Assembly: GCA_029783825.1 (NCBI GenBank) | Contig: JAREIK010002419.1 | Span: 391,979-455,978 of the forward strand | Direction: 5' to 3' | Length of the DNA stretch: 64,000 nt | Source: Sapria himalayana | Taxonomy: Eukaryota; Streptophyta; Magnoliopsida; Malpighiales; Rafflesiaceae | The notes under the pieces: model-generated | Seen by the model: only the letters and a program-made list of their open reading frames with translations | Told to the model about the DNA's origin: nothing | The model's database searches: none | Shown: positions 28,426-40,121 of the stretch, piece after piece | How positions within the stretch are numbered: the first letter of the stretch is position 1 | Layout of the letters: each line of letters starts with the position of its first letter | Translations under genes and position numbers: made by a program

Positions 28426-30790
28426 CCTTCATAATTCCGTGACACATTTCTATTCTTTGTATTGGCATTATCATCAAAATAATAAGAATAAAATGATGAT
28501 ACTTCTTCTACCAAATATGCATTACAAATTGAACCTTCAACTTTTGCCTTGTTTCTTACATTCAATTTCAACTTACTAAGATACCTACAACAACAATATT
28601 AGGTTTCAATTTAATTTAATTACAATAGTACTTAAAGTACGAAATAATAAAACACTGCAAATTATATGTATTTACCTCTCAAAAGGATACATCCACCTTA
28701 AATGCACTGACCCATCAATCCTTGCTTCATATTCCAAATGGACTAGAAAATGCTCCATTGAGTCAAAAAAACTCGGTGGGAATATCCATTAAAGCTTTCA
28801 AATAATAAGTGGAATATCATTCTCCAGCCTCACTATGTAATCTATTTTGATTGTGGTTGTAGTTAGCTATTTGAAAAACAAGCTTAGTTCTGTAAGGACC
28901 TTCCAAACACTTGGTGGATTAATTCATAGAATGGAATTGGTATTAATCTCTGCATAAATACATGATAGTCATGAATTTTCATTCCAAATAACTTAAGATT
29001 ATTCATATTCATGCATTTACCCATATTTGACACATCCATCAGGGAATTTTAAAATTTTAGCCCATTCACACAATATCTATCTTGCCTTGTTATCAAGTGT
29101 ATAGCAAGCTTTAGGGAATTTTCATGTTTCCTCATTTAGTTTCAATTCAGGATGCTGAAAATAATCATTCAGCTCTTGTCTTGATTTTAAAGTGTGTTTT
29201 GTCTTTTTGTCTACATTAAGGATAATGTTGAAAACATTATCAAATATATTTTTTTCAATATGCAAAAAATCTAAGTTATGATGAATTAAATTGGACTCCC
29301 AATAGGGCAAGTCCCAAAATATAATACGTTTCCTCCAGCAAAATAATTTGCCTATTGGTCCTTTACTTTCAGTAGCATCCTTTTTAGTTACCTTCTTCAA
29401 ACCCAAATTATGAATCTCTATAATAATTTCATCTCTTGAATGAACTATTGGTGCAACTTTCATCACAATTTTATTTTTTTCGAAATGCAGTTATGTTTCT
29501 TCAAAATGGATGATTCATAGGTAGAAACTTATGATGGTTATCAAACCATGACTGTTTACCACTAAATTTGAGGGTAAATGCATCAGAATTTATCATGCAA
29601 TACGGGCATGTGAATCATCCTATAGTACTCCAGTCATACAACATTAAATATGCAAAAAAGTCACTTACCGTCCACATAAGGGCTGCCCGCATAATAAAAT
29701 TTTGCTTCTTTGAGATATTATATGTATTTATGCCAACATCCCATAAATAATTTAACTCTGCAATAAGATATTGTAAGAAAACATCCAGCATGTCACATTT
29801 CGACTTTCTGCTGCAAAATCTTGATGTATATAATTAAAATGCTTCCAAGCATGTGAATTTGATGGATGATGCATTACCCCTTCTTCAACCTCATGCTCGG
29901 AATGCTACCTCATATCATTTGTTGTAGCATTTGATGCATATAGTCTTTGTAATCGAGGAATTAATGAAAAATAATACATCTTCTTAAAGACAACCTTCAA
30001 TTTTTTTTGCGTTTATACAACACGAGGTGCCTTCCTAAATTGAGGATGGTCACAAAACTTACAGCTAATTAAATAACTATCACCACCACAATATAACATG
30101 CATCTATTTAAACAATAATCAATTTTTTCCACTGGTAGACCCATTCATCATAGTAACTTCTTAGTGTTGTAAAAGTTGTTAGTGATCAAATTATTATCTG
30201 GAAAAATCTCATTCATTAGTTCCGTCACCTGATCAAATAATTTCTTAGACATATGATTTTCTGACTTAATGCTCATTAGTCGAGCCACAATTGACAATTG
30301 CGAATGTATTTTATAGCCAGGCTAAAACTTTTTATCTGCAGCTTTAAGCATTTCATAAAATTTCTGAGCTTCAGGATTAAGTGGTTCATCCATGTAATCC
30401 ATATTGAAGTCAACACCAGCAGCTTCCATGATCATTCTATGGTATGTGTTTGATGATTCTTCACCATAAGCAAATGATTCTAATACCCTCATTTTGGTCA
30501 ATATTCAGAGCCATTGTACTTTACTTATGATAAATCCAAACAAAATAATTTGGCACAAAGCCATATTTTCCCAAATGATACCTTATAGTATTTGCATCAC
30601 GAAAAGGAATATTCTGACACTTTCGATGATTACATGGATCCTTATTTTTTTCACCATCCATCAATCTCAATTGACTACTTGCAAAATTGATGAAAGTTTC
30701 AAGCACGGTCAAAAAATATTCATTCAAAAATCAATTAATAACCCTTCGGTAGATTCACTGAAGATCTGAGCCCATTTTGCCCCGTTTTAT
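28421..30790 (-). pseudogene. CACTA TNP2-like transposase pseudogene (element A)
   Basis: TNP2-type proteins catalyse En/Spm (CACTA) transposition. Domain order on the minus strand: a Transpos_assoc-like N-terminus near 30785-30525 (NFASSQLRLMDG, then FRDANTIRYHLGKYGFVPNY); a spacer with FAYGEESSNTYHRMIMEAAG (about 30485); Transposase_21 (AWKHFNYIHQDFAAESRNV near 29850, FWDLPYWESNLIHHNLDFLH and IEKNIFDNVFNIILNVD near 29310-29210); then DUF4218 (MKIHDYHVFMQRLIPIPF at 28990, FPPSFFDSMEHFLVHLEYEA near 28780, RWMYPFER at 28680). A 91-base intron with GT and AG ends (28675-28585) precedes RYLSKLKLNVRNKAKVEGS. Many stops and frameshifts break it, and DUF4216 is absent. The family call is firm; activity is excluded. 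Confidence 0.92.
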
Positions 30791-31378
30791 TTACAAAAAA
30801 ATGCCCAATCATTATTATAAATAAAACATTATATTACTTCAAAATATACAAATAATAAAATAAAATTACTTATAGATGAATATTTAAAATTTAAATATCA
30901 TGAATATCGAGATAATGCATTTGCAGAATCTACATTAATAGATAACATAAATTTTAGTACGATAAAGATTAATAGAGATCAGAGTTATGCTAGACAAAGG
31001 CTGAAAATTATGATAATGCACAATAAATGAAAGCAAAAAAAAAGACATTTAATGTATAAAGGAGGAGTGGGAGATGGAGAGAGAGAGAGACATAGAGTGT
31101 GCAGTGTTAGAATCAAAAATTATATAAAAGAAAATAAAATTTCTTCTATATAAACCTATCAAATATTATATCTTTTGTCATACAAAAGTTCATATTTGAG
31201 CCTGAGGCCCAAGGGCTGGGTTTAGGTAAGAGTACGACCCTTATTTGTATTATATCATATATGAGATTGATCAACGGACATTCTAATGCTATGTGCTTAC
31301 ATATTATTGATATTATATCTTAAGCCATTTTATTTCAAGTTGGTGCAACAAAATAGTATTATCCCTTATATAATTATA
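30791..31378. other. Region upstream of the TNP2 pseudogene, no gene seen
   Basis: AT-rich DNA with a short GA run at 31076-31091 and a GC-richer patch near 31200-31240. No coding frame or element end was recognised. Confidence 0.5.
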
Positions 31379-31986
31379 TGTTAGGATACATATAGTAAAT
31401 GTAGTTATAAATAGTTATAGTTAGTTTTAAATGTTGTATATGTAATTTGTTTTTACTTAATAATCTATTTTAATATTTTCATGTAAGTGCAGGAAAGAAA
31501 ATAGTAAAGGCCCGGGGATGCAGCAGTAGCACAATAACGAAGGTCCCGCTGTCCGGTTAGCGGGCCGAAATTTTTTGGAGCAGAGCCTGGCCCGTTGCAA
31601 GATCCGACCCGCTTCAGTTAAATGAACCGGATGTTTATTTTTTCATATAAAACGATTTGAATTTATTTTTCGGGTGGCTATTTTTGACCAGGTTGAACTG
31701 TTCATCATCCCTCTCCTCTCTCTCTGCGTGATTTTGTGACTGCTGCGTGTTGCATACTGTAAGAAGTTCTATTTTGGTTTTAATCTGTAACGCATAAGCA
31801 TTTTTCTGGAGGAGGTAGCTAGTCGTACTATGCGACTAGTGAACCAAATTATTTCCTGTGTTGAATTCTCGTTTTTGATTCTGTCTTGGATGCTGTTGGA
31901 TTGGGATATATATATTGCTTGTTTCTGTGTTTCTATTGTTTTCTGTTTCTTAATCTCATTACCCGTGGAAGTGCTATTACCCAACA
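31379..31986 (+). mobile_element. Probable solo LTR
   Basis: A 608-base block begins TGTTAGGA and ends ACCCAACA, the TG...CA form of LTR ends with near-inverted termini. Its base composition is clearly higher in GC than the AT satellite on its right. No primer-binding site follows 31986, and the ~545-bp satellite starts at once, so it looks like a solo LTR. The 5-base flanks (TTATA and TAACA) do not match well, which leaves the boundaries uncertain. The small minus-strand frame at 31769-31987 has no recognisable product. Confidence 0.45.
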
Positions 31987-32491
31987 TAACATATAATTAT
32001 ATATAGATATATGCATACAAGTAGTTATAAGTATATAAAAATAAATGTATGCAAAGTTATAAATAATTATATAGATTTACATATATGTATACATAATTAA
32101 AAATAAAGTTATATTTTATTATATTGAGTTATTTATAGTTATAAGAATATTTATATAATGTTATACACATATATCCAAACATTGTGTTGTATGTTTTTAT
32201 ACATATAATTATAAATATTGTTACATTTAGTTATAGATATAGTTACACATATAGTTAAACTTATATTTATGCATGTATGTATATATATTTATACACATAG
32301 TTATATATAGGTATAGATATACTAAAATACATTTTTTATACTAATATATAAAAATATATATTAAATATATGTTGTTAATTATATATTTAAATATCAGTTA
32401 TACATTATTAATATAAAATTATGTATTGTTATATGTTATTATACATATAATATATATAGTTATACAAAATTATATATCTTTAAACATTTAG

Positions 32492-32524
<33 letters not shown>

Positions 32525-33075
32525 TATGAGAAGTTATATTTAGTTATACATAAATAGATACAAAGTTATAAACAAGTATATAGATTTATATATAAGTATA
32601 CATACTTGTGGTTATACATATAGCTACACATATAGTTAAACTTATATCTATACATGTAGGTATATATATTTATTTATATAATTTTATATATCTATACCTA
32701 TAGTTATGTATAGGTATAAATATCATAAAATACATTTGTGAATACTAATATATACAAATGTATATTAAATATAAGTTGTAAATTATATATTTAAATATAG
32801 TTATGAATAAAGCTTTTATAGTAATACGTATAATAAGATACAATTATTTATAGATATATGTTATTATACATATAGTATATATCACTATATATATTTTTAT
32901 ATAGTTAAACATATAGTTATATATAGATATATTCATACAAATAATTATACATAAATATATAAAGTTATAAATAAATACATACTTACAAATATAGTTATAT
33001 TTAATTATATAGAGTGTTATATAGTTATACAATTATATATATAGTTATACAAATATTTATATATAGTCATACAAC
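31987..33075 (+). repeat. ~545-bp AT-rich satellite (array 2)
   Basis: Landmark AAAGTTATAAAYAA occurs near 32053, 32562 and 32961, so the units are shortened by deletions. It has the same orientation as array 1. An internal TA run lies at 32492-32520. Confidence 0.75.
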
Positions 33076-35727
33076 TTCAATAAATATCTAAAATATGGCC
33101 TGCAAAGATGTTTAGAGAGAGAGAGAGAGAAGAAATACTATATTTCTATAATTTTCCACATGAGCAGAAAATTACTTTCAATGGTCATTTACTACTGCTT
33201 CTATAGTGAAGAGATGTCCTGCTAAAGCATCATAAATTTCTTTCATATATCCGGATGTCCATATATATATATATATATATAGAAAAAATGAAGATTAATA
33301 CATGAAAATGAAAAAAAAAGATGATATCCAAAATAATAATACTCAATAATAATAATATATAACTAAAACTCGTTCCTTTGCATAATTAATAAAAATGATT
33401 GATGAAACTTTACATATCGAGTATTCCCATAAAAAATAAAACAACTAAATAAAATAAATTAAAATCACAATAATATAATATTATGAATACAAATTATAAA
33501 ATGACATTATCATTTATTAAATAAAATAAAAATTCACTTATAAATACAAAAAAAACTATAAATACTCTTAATCTATATGAATCATCTCATCCAATTTTCT
33601 CAAGATAAAAAAAAATATAAAAATAAAATATAATTCTCAATAGTTTTGAAATTTTTATTTTTATTTACAACTTATTAATGTTCTTTATAATTCATTTTGT
33701 TGTATTTTTATGATATGTTACTTTTTTTATTATATTGTATTGATGTTATTGTAATTATAATAATTTATATTTATTTTATTAAGATATGAAATAATATTTA
33801 ATAATATATGTTATTGACTAAAAATTAATTAGTAAATATGTTTATATCATATTAAACTATAAAAGTGTACTCGCAAAAAAGAGTACTCGCATATATTCGC
33901 TAGTACTATAAATTAATGTTTCATTAATGATACATACATTTCCATAATACTTTTCATATTTTCTTATATTATTTATTACAAGATACAATGGCCACAAATT
34001 TTGTGAAACATGAAACTTAGATTCAAGCTTGTAGGTTACAACTAATAGTTATGGTACTCAACTAATAGCTACAATGTTCAACTAATAAGTACTCCTCATA
34101 TTTATTAATTTTTTAAATTGTTTAAAATAAACATATTGGAGCACAGAAAAATTACCGTGTGTAAAAAGATGATGTTATTAAGACAGTAGAATAAAGGGTG
34201 TCCTGACTAATGTTGTCATAAGGAGAATACTCTTGTATGGCATGAAATTCATCAACGTTACAGAGATACCCAAACTATTCATAATCGACATTTTTTAATG
34301 GTATAAATTAAAGTTATTATTAATTTGGTAGAAGTCGAATTGTTAGAGTAATAATAAACTACATTGTTGTGGCTAAAATCATAAATCAAAGTTGATAAAA
34401 CATTATTTGGTAGAAAAAAATTTATTGTGTTGCATGACATTGTGGGGATTAAAACATTAAAAATTTTTAAATATTTTTAATAGTTTTATATCCTCTATCA
34501 AAATCAAAAATATTATAGAATAAAATATTATACTTTTTTTATCTACCTACCCTTCTCCTAAACTCAACCCAAAATTATTATTTGGCTCATATATAAGCTA
34601 TGAGGCTTCATGATTAGAGTAGGTAAAACTCACGTCCCAACATCTGAACAACATGTTACAATGATAGCACCATGGAAAACATATCCAACATCTATGAGGA
34701 TAGGACTCATATTTTTAGTGTTAGAGTATTCATCATCTTTTGCGGATCAGTCTACCAAGTTGTTGGTTTAGATTTTTATTACCATGCTATTTGTTTTTAA
34801 AAATATTATTCTTGATAGAAATTATGTACAAAAAAGTTTGGTTCATATATTTTATACTATCTTAGCTTGAGTGTCCATGACACATTGCTATATGGTGATC
34901 TTATTATATCAGTATGAGATCATTATTTTAATATTACTAAACTTGATTCAACAAGTTCACTCATCACTAACACAAGAGAGATCACAAGGAATCACACACT
35001 AAGAGACATCTTTTGAAGGAATATTGAAATTATTAGAAATATAAGTGTTTTATTTCAAGAAACATAAACATGAAGTTATTATGTTTGAGATAATTTTGAG
35101 ATAAATTTAATTTACAAAATATTAGATACATGATAAATATAAATCTTTACACATACACACACACACCATGATAATCTTTGTTAAAGATAAGTGCAACCAT
35201 AAGAATATAAATGAATAATGTAGGAAAATTACAATAAAGTCTATGAAAAATTAAAAAGAATAATTAATTTTATATCATATGTTGACTTACAAACTTATCA
35301 CATGCTTACTTGCATGAATAGCATGTGTTAGTATGTATGATTTCCATGTATTGGCCTACATGAGTGACAAGTATTGATTAATTGCTTACTATGTGTTCTC
35401 GTGCATTAATGCCAAGTGCTTGAAAGTGTGCTTGTTATATGATGATGTGTATACCTGCCAAGGATTGACTTGACATGTGAAAGCTATGTGTTGGCTTACT
35501 AAATGTTGCTTCAAAAATTAAAAAACTTGGAATCTTGCCTATAAATAAAAGTGATTTGGAGTTACTAGCACACAACAACACATATCATGAGACCATTTCA
35601 GAGTGAATTGAGAAACTCTTGTTCAATTATTTTCAATTACATGTGTGAATATTAGTGTGTTTTCTAGAAGTTGGTAGAATAGTTGAAACTGATTCAATCG
35701 AGTGTAATCAATTTAATTTAATTTGAC
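33076..35727. other. AT-rich interior of element A, no gene recognised
   Basis: The left edge (33075-33125) resembles the UTR-like block of the family and ends in a GA microsatellite (33116-33132). The rest is non-coding AT-rich DNA. A TATAAATA box-like sequence at about 35541-35548 precedes 180 bases of higher-complexity sequence (35560-35727), which could be an LTR or promoter remnant. I could not find matching ends. Confidence 0.4.
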
Positions 35728-35830
35728 ATGCTAAACAATTATTTTATCTATTTTATCTATTTTATATATTTTATGTATTTTATTTATTTTATTTATTTTA
35801 TTTATTTATTTATTTATTTATTGATTTATT

Positions 35831-35869
<39 letters not shown>

Positions 35870-36140
35870 TTTTATTTATTTTATTTATTTTATTTATTTT
35901 ATTTATTTTATTTATTTTATTTATTTTATTTATTTTATTTATTTTATTTATTTTATTTATTTTATTTATTTTATTTATTTTATTTATTTTATTTATTTTA
36001 TTTATTTTATTTATTTTATTTATTTTATTTATTTTATTTATTTTATTTATTTTATTTATTTTATTTATTTTATTTATTTTATTTATTTTATTTATTTTAT
36101 TTATTTTATTTATTATATTATATTTTATTTTATTTTATTT
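35728..36140 (+). repeat. 9-bp satellite (TTTATTTTA)n with TTTA prefix
   Basis: After a mixed TTTA/TTTTATC start, at least 25 nearly perfect copies of a 9-base unit follow, mainly from about 35865 to 36115. The open frame (Leu-Phe-Ile)n is a reading of the repeat. The high homogeneity contrasts with the decayed element around it and suggests recent expansion. Confidence 0.9.
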
Positions 36141-36289
36141 TTGAATTCAATCATTACTCATTTTTGAATATTTTCTGTAGATATCAAGTCGGCATACCTA
36201 AGTATGTATACTAGTCATGTATAAAATACACTTAATGTTACTTTAATTATTATACTTAATGAATTAATTATAGTTATTAATTATTTATT

Positions 36290-37758
36290 TAATTATCGAA
36301 AAAATTATTATACTTAATGAATTAATTATTTAATGTTACTTTAATTTAAATTCTTTAATTTCTTAAATAAAAATTTTAGAAAAATTGTTTGTATACTTTT
36401 TTTAAAAATTAATACATCATAAATATAGTTATTTTAGTCCTTATTAATATAATTCTTTTTTGTATTTTTATATATTTTTAATTAATTATTTATAATATCA
36501 ATTTTTTTATTTTACGATGAGAATGTGTGTTTCAAGGAGTGCTCATCTATAAACTAATAACATAAATTTAATAAACAAAATTAAATAAAATTTTAATACA
36601 AATAATAAATAAAAAAAATTATATAATTAAATAATGGCTAGGGAAATACCATCACTAAATTCGTAGCTAAATTAATAATTTAATTATTTAGAAAAATTTC
36701 ATCCCTAAATCCATCATAAAATTATAGATTTTATTTTCTACTGAAATTCCATCACTAAATCCATCACTAATTTATGGATTTTATTAGTTAGGAATATTCA
36801 CTCGCTAAATTAGTAACTAAAATATAGATTTTATTACCCATGGATAGTCCGTCTCTAAATCCATCGTTAAATCATGGATTTTATTAACAAGGGAAAATCC
36901 ATCACTAAATCCGTTGCTAAATCATGGATTATATTAGCAAGGGATAATCCGTCACTAAATCTATCGCCAAATCATGGATTTTATTAACAAAGGAAAAATT
37001 CATATATAAATCTGTCACTAAATCATATATTTTATTAGCAAGGAAAAATCTGTCGCTAAATCTGTCACTAGATATATCGCTAAATCATAGATTTTATTAG
37101 CAATGAAAAATCCATCGCTAAATCATGGATTTTATTAGCAAGAGAAAATCCATCATTAAATTTGTCTCTAAATCATGGATTTTATTAATAATAAAAAATT
37201 TATCGTTAAATCTGTAGCTAAATCATTGATTTTATTAGCAAGGGAAAATCCATCGCTAAATCTGTCGCAAAATCATGGATTTTATTAGCAAGAGAAAATC
37301 CATCGCTAAATCCATCACTAAATCATGGATTTTATTAGCAAGGGAAAATCCGTCACTAAATCATAGATTTTATTAGTATGGAAAAATCCGTCGCTAATTC
37401 CATCGCTAAAAATTAGCTAGGGAAAATCTGTCGGTAATACCATCACTAATTTCATGCTTTTATTAGCGAGGTATATTCCGTCACAATATTCATCATTAAA
37501 ATCCCCTCTTTTTTTGAGCAGAATTTATGAAAATTTTCCATCACTAATCCGTCGCTAAATCCATCACTAAAATCCCCACTTTTTTTGAGTGGAATTTTCA
37601 AAAAATTTTCTCTCGCTAATCTTTCACTAATTTGTTGCTATTTTTTTTTCAAAAAAAATCATAAATCTGTTACTATTCCCTTGCTAATCTCTTACAATTT
37701 AGCTAGTGATTGATCCCTAGCTAAAATTTCTTAGCTAAATTGATATTTTCTTGTAGTG
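36290..37758 (-). mobile_element. CACTA 5' terminal region of element A
   Basis: The region ends in TTTTCTTGTAGTG (37746-37758), the inverted form of the CACTACAAGAAAA terminus. It contains about 1.1 kb of subterminal repeats (36640-37740), at least 15 units of 50-60 bases with the motifs GGATTTTATTAGCAAGGGA and CGTCGCTAAATC. The inner part (36290-36640) is unique sequence. The whole region is the reverse complement of 48928-50130, including the unique inner part, so the two are the same end of related elements. It is called 5' because the TNP2 pseudogene lies inside on the minus strand. Confidence 0.88.
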
Positions 37759-38555
37759 TTGTCTCTGCTCAAGTGATTCCCACGCACAAACAAGTTAGCG
37801 AATGCAAGGTTCATGCACTGCTAAGTTTGAAAGAAAAATAAGTTCTCATAAACAGAATGCCATAGAAGAAGCTCCTTAACAATGATGATGACATGCCAAA
37901 TTGGTGCCCAAAGGACAATGAACTTTTCAGTCCATCTACTTTAAAGCCTACTAGGCCGCCATCAACTCACATTCCAACCTCACTTGTTGCAAGTATTTTG
38001 ACTGTTTCCAGTGATTGTATGGCACTTCCATCTTTACAAGTCCATCAGCAATGGGTTCCCTGATCGGTTTATCATGAATTTTTTTGCCTATTAATTTCAG
38101 GGTGATGCATGATCTTGCTAAACCTAGTGAATATCCATTTAAGAACTAACATGCATTTGCAACCTTGGCATGACCTATTTGATGCCAAGATTCAGGTTAT
38201 CCTCCTGGATGGAGGGCCAAGATGGCATGACTCTAGATGGGTAACCTTAAAGTACATCATGTTTTTTAACAGAAGTGTATACAAATAAAATTGTTGGATG
38301 ATTGCCATCCTGTTTTAGCCTATTATTATTTTCTTTCAATGATAATAGTGTGAGTAATGTATATGGAACCTGTTAATTTATTTATTGTTTCTTGTTGATA
38401 GGATAGATGGCTTTAGATATTGTTGATAGCTGTTTATTTTTTGTTGGAAGTGTACATGCCCTAACATGTATGTACATGAACACATGGGATTTGTATTCTA
38501 AACTAGCATAACAGTGTTTGAAAGTAATTTGAGGTTAAGAAGCGTTGATCCAAAA
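37759..38555 (+). pseudogene. Coding-like fragment of unknown origin
   Basis: Sequence complexity is higher than its surroundings. On the plus strand a frame from about 37878 to 38068 reads DDDMPNWCPKDNELFSPSTL, then KPTRPPSTHIPTSL and VHQQWVP before a stop. A second stretch near 38167-38245 reads PWHDLFDAKIQVILLDGGPR then WHDSRW. The proline-rich, acidic-start pattern looks like exons of a host gene, but I do not recognise the family. It lies between the 5' end of A and the truncated left side of B. Whether it belongs to B as a capture or is flanking DNA cannot be told. Confidence 0.35.
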
Positions 38556-38559
38556 AAAA

Positions 38560-39705
38560 CATACAACATTATGTTTAACTATGTGTATAACTATATATAA
38601 ATATTTATATAACTATATACAACTCTATATAAATAAAAATAACTATATTTGTAACTATGTATACATTTATGTATACATATATGTAAATCTATATATTTGT
38701 TTATAACTTCGTATATATTTATGTATGACTACTTATAACTACTTGGTATGAATATATCTATATATAACTATATGTTTATATATATATAACTATTTATAAC
38801 TATATATACCATATCTAAAATAACATATAACTATAAATAATTGTATCTACTATATGTATAACTATAACAACTTTGTACATTCTTATATTTAAATTTATAA
38901 TTTACAACATATATTTAATATACATTTTTATATATTAGTATATAAAAATGTATTTTACTATATCTATGCCTATACATAACTATATCTATAAATATATAAA
39001 ATAATATGAAAAAATATATATACCTGCATGTATAAATATAAGTATAACTATATGCGTAACTAAATGTATAACTATATGTAAAAATATTTATAATTACACG
39101 TATAACAACATATAACATTATGTTTAACTATATGTGTATAACTATATATAAATATTTGTATAACTATATAAAACTTTATAAAATTAAATATAACTATATT
39201 TGTAAATATGTATACATATATATAAATCTATATATTTGTTTATAACTTTGTATACATTTATGTATAACTACTTATAACTACTTGTATGAATATATCTATA
39301 TGTAACTATTAGTTTAACTATATATAACTATTTATAACTATATATACTATATGTATAACAACATATAACTATAAATAATTGTATCTTACTATATGGATAA
39401 CTATAAAAACTTTATACATAACTATATTTAAATATATAATTTACAACATATTTTTAATATACATGTTTATATATTAGTATATAAAAATGTATGTTGCTAT
39501 ATCTATATCAATACAGAATTATATTTATAAATATATAAAATTATATGAAAAAAATCTATATTTCTACTTGTATAAATATAAGTATAACTCTATGTGTAAC
39601 TATATGTATAATCACGTGAAACTATATTTATAATTACATGTATAATAACATACAATATTTTGTTTAACTATATGTGTATAACTATATATGTATAACAACT
39701 TTAAT
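38560..39705 (-). repeat. ~545-bp AT-rich satellite (array 3), inverted
   Basis: The reverse complement of arrays 1 and 2. The landmark TGTTTAACTATRTGTGTATAAC begins at 38572, 39121 and 39661, giving spacings of 549 and 540. This is the clearest evidence for the long period. The right edge cuts into the CACTA DUF4216 fragment. Confidence 0.85.
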
Positions 39706-39734
39706 AGTGTTATATGTATTAAAGGCTAAAGTTA

Positions 39735-40041
39735 TAGTGCAGATGAGAATCATGAGATTGAATATTATGGTCAACTCACATAAGTTATTGAGTTGGAGTA
39801 TCTTGGACTCCAAAATAATAGGATTGTTATATTAAAGTATGAGTGGTTTTATCATACACGAAATATGGGTGCAAAGATTCATTCGGATTATAAGCTAGTG
39901 TATGTTAACCATAAACACAAATTTAATCAATATGAGCCATTTATTATGGCAGTTCAAGCCACTAAGTATATTTATTGTACATATTTGAGTTTATCACATG
40001 ATGAGTGTGATTGGCGAATAATTTGCAAAATTAAAGCTTGA
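39735..40041 (+). pseudogene. DUF4216 fragment of a CACTA TNP2-type transposase (element B)
   Basis: The plus strand reads EIEYYGQLT, a stop, then VIELEYLGLQNNRIVILKYE, WFYHTRNMGAK, YKLVYVNHKHKFNQYEPFIM and AVQATKYIY. This is the usual DUF4216 layout: hydrophobic start, K-x-x-W-F, V-N-x-x-x, then the D/E-P-F-I-x-A-x-Q-A motif. DUF4216 normally lies C-terminal to Transposase_21 and DUF4218 in plant CACTA TNP2 proteins. Both are missing: the satellite ends only ~30 bases upstream. An internal stop and the missing N-terminus make it a pseudogene. Confidence 0.85.
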
Positions 40042-40121
40042 TCAAATTTTGAAGTACCAACATCTCAACATCTCATCATATCTTTATTATTTATTCTATG
40101 TTTTTATTTTTTGTATAACAA

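Noticed and set aside
28259..28579. 106-codon plus-strand frame
   Set aside because: It is antisense to the TNP2/Transposase_24 pseudogene, whose minus-strand reading matches known families.
34540..34940. A second LTR-like stretch
   Set aside because: Some phrases resemble plant LTR sequence, but no TG...CA boundaries or repeats of it were found.
35728..36144. 138-codon Leu-Phe-Ile repeat frame
   Set aside because: A direct reading of a 9-base satellite unit; not a gene.
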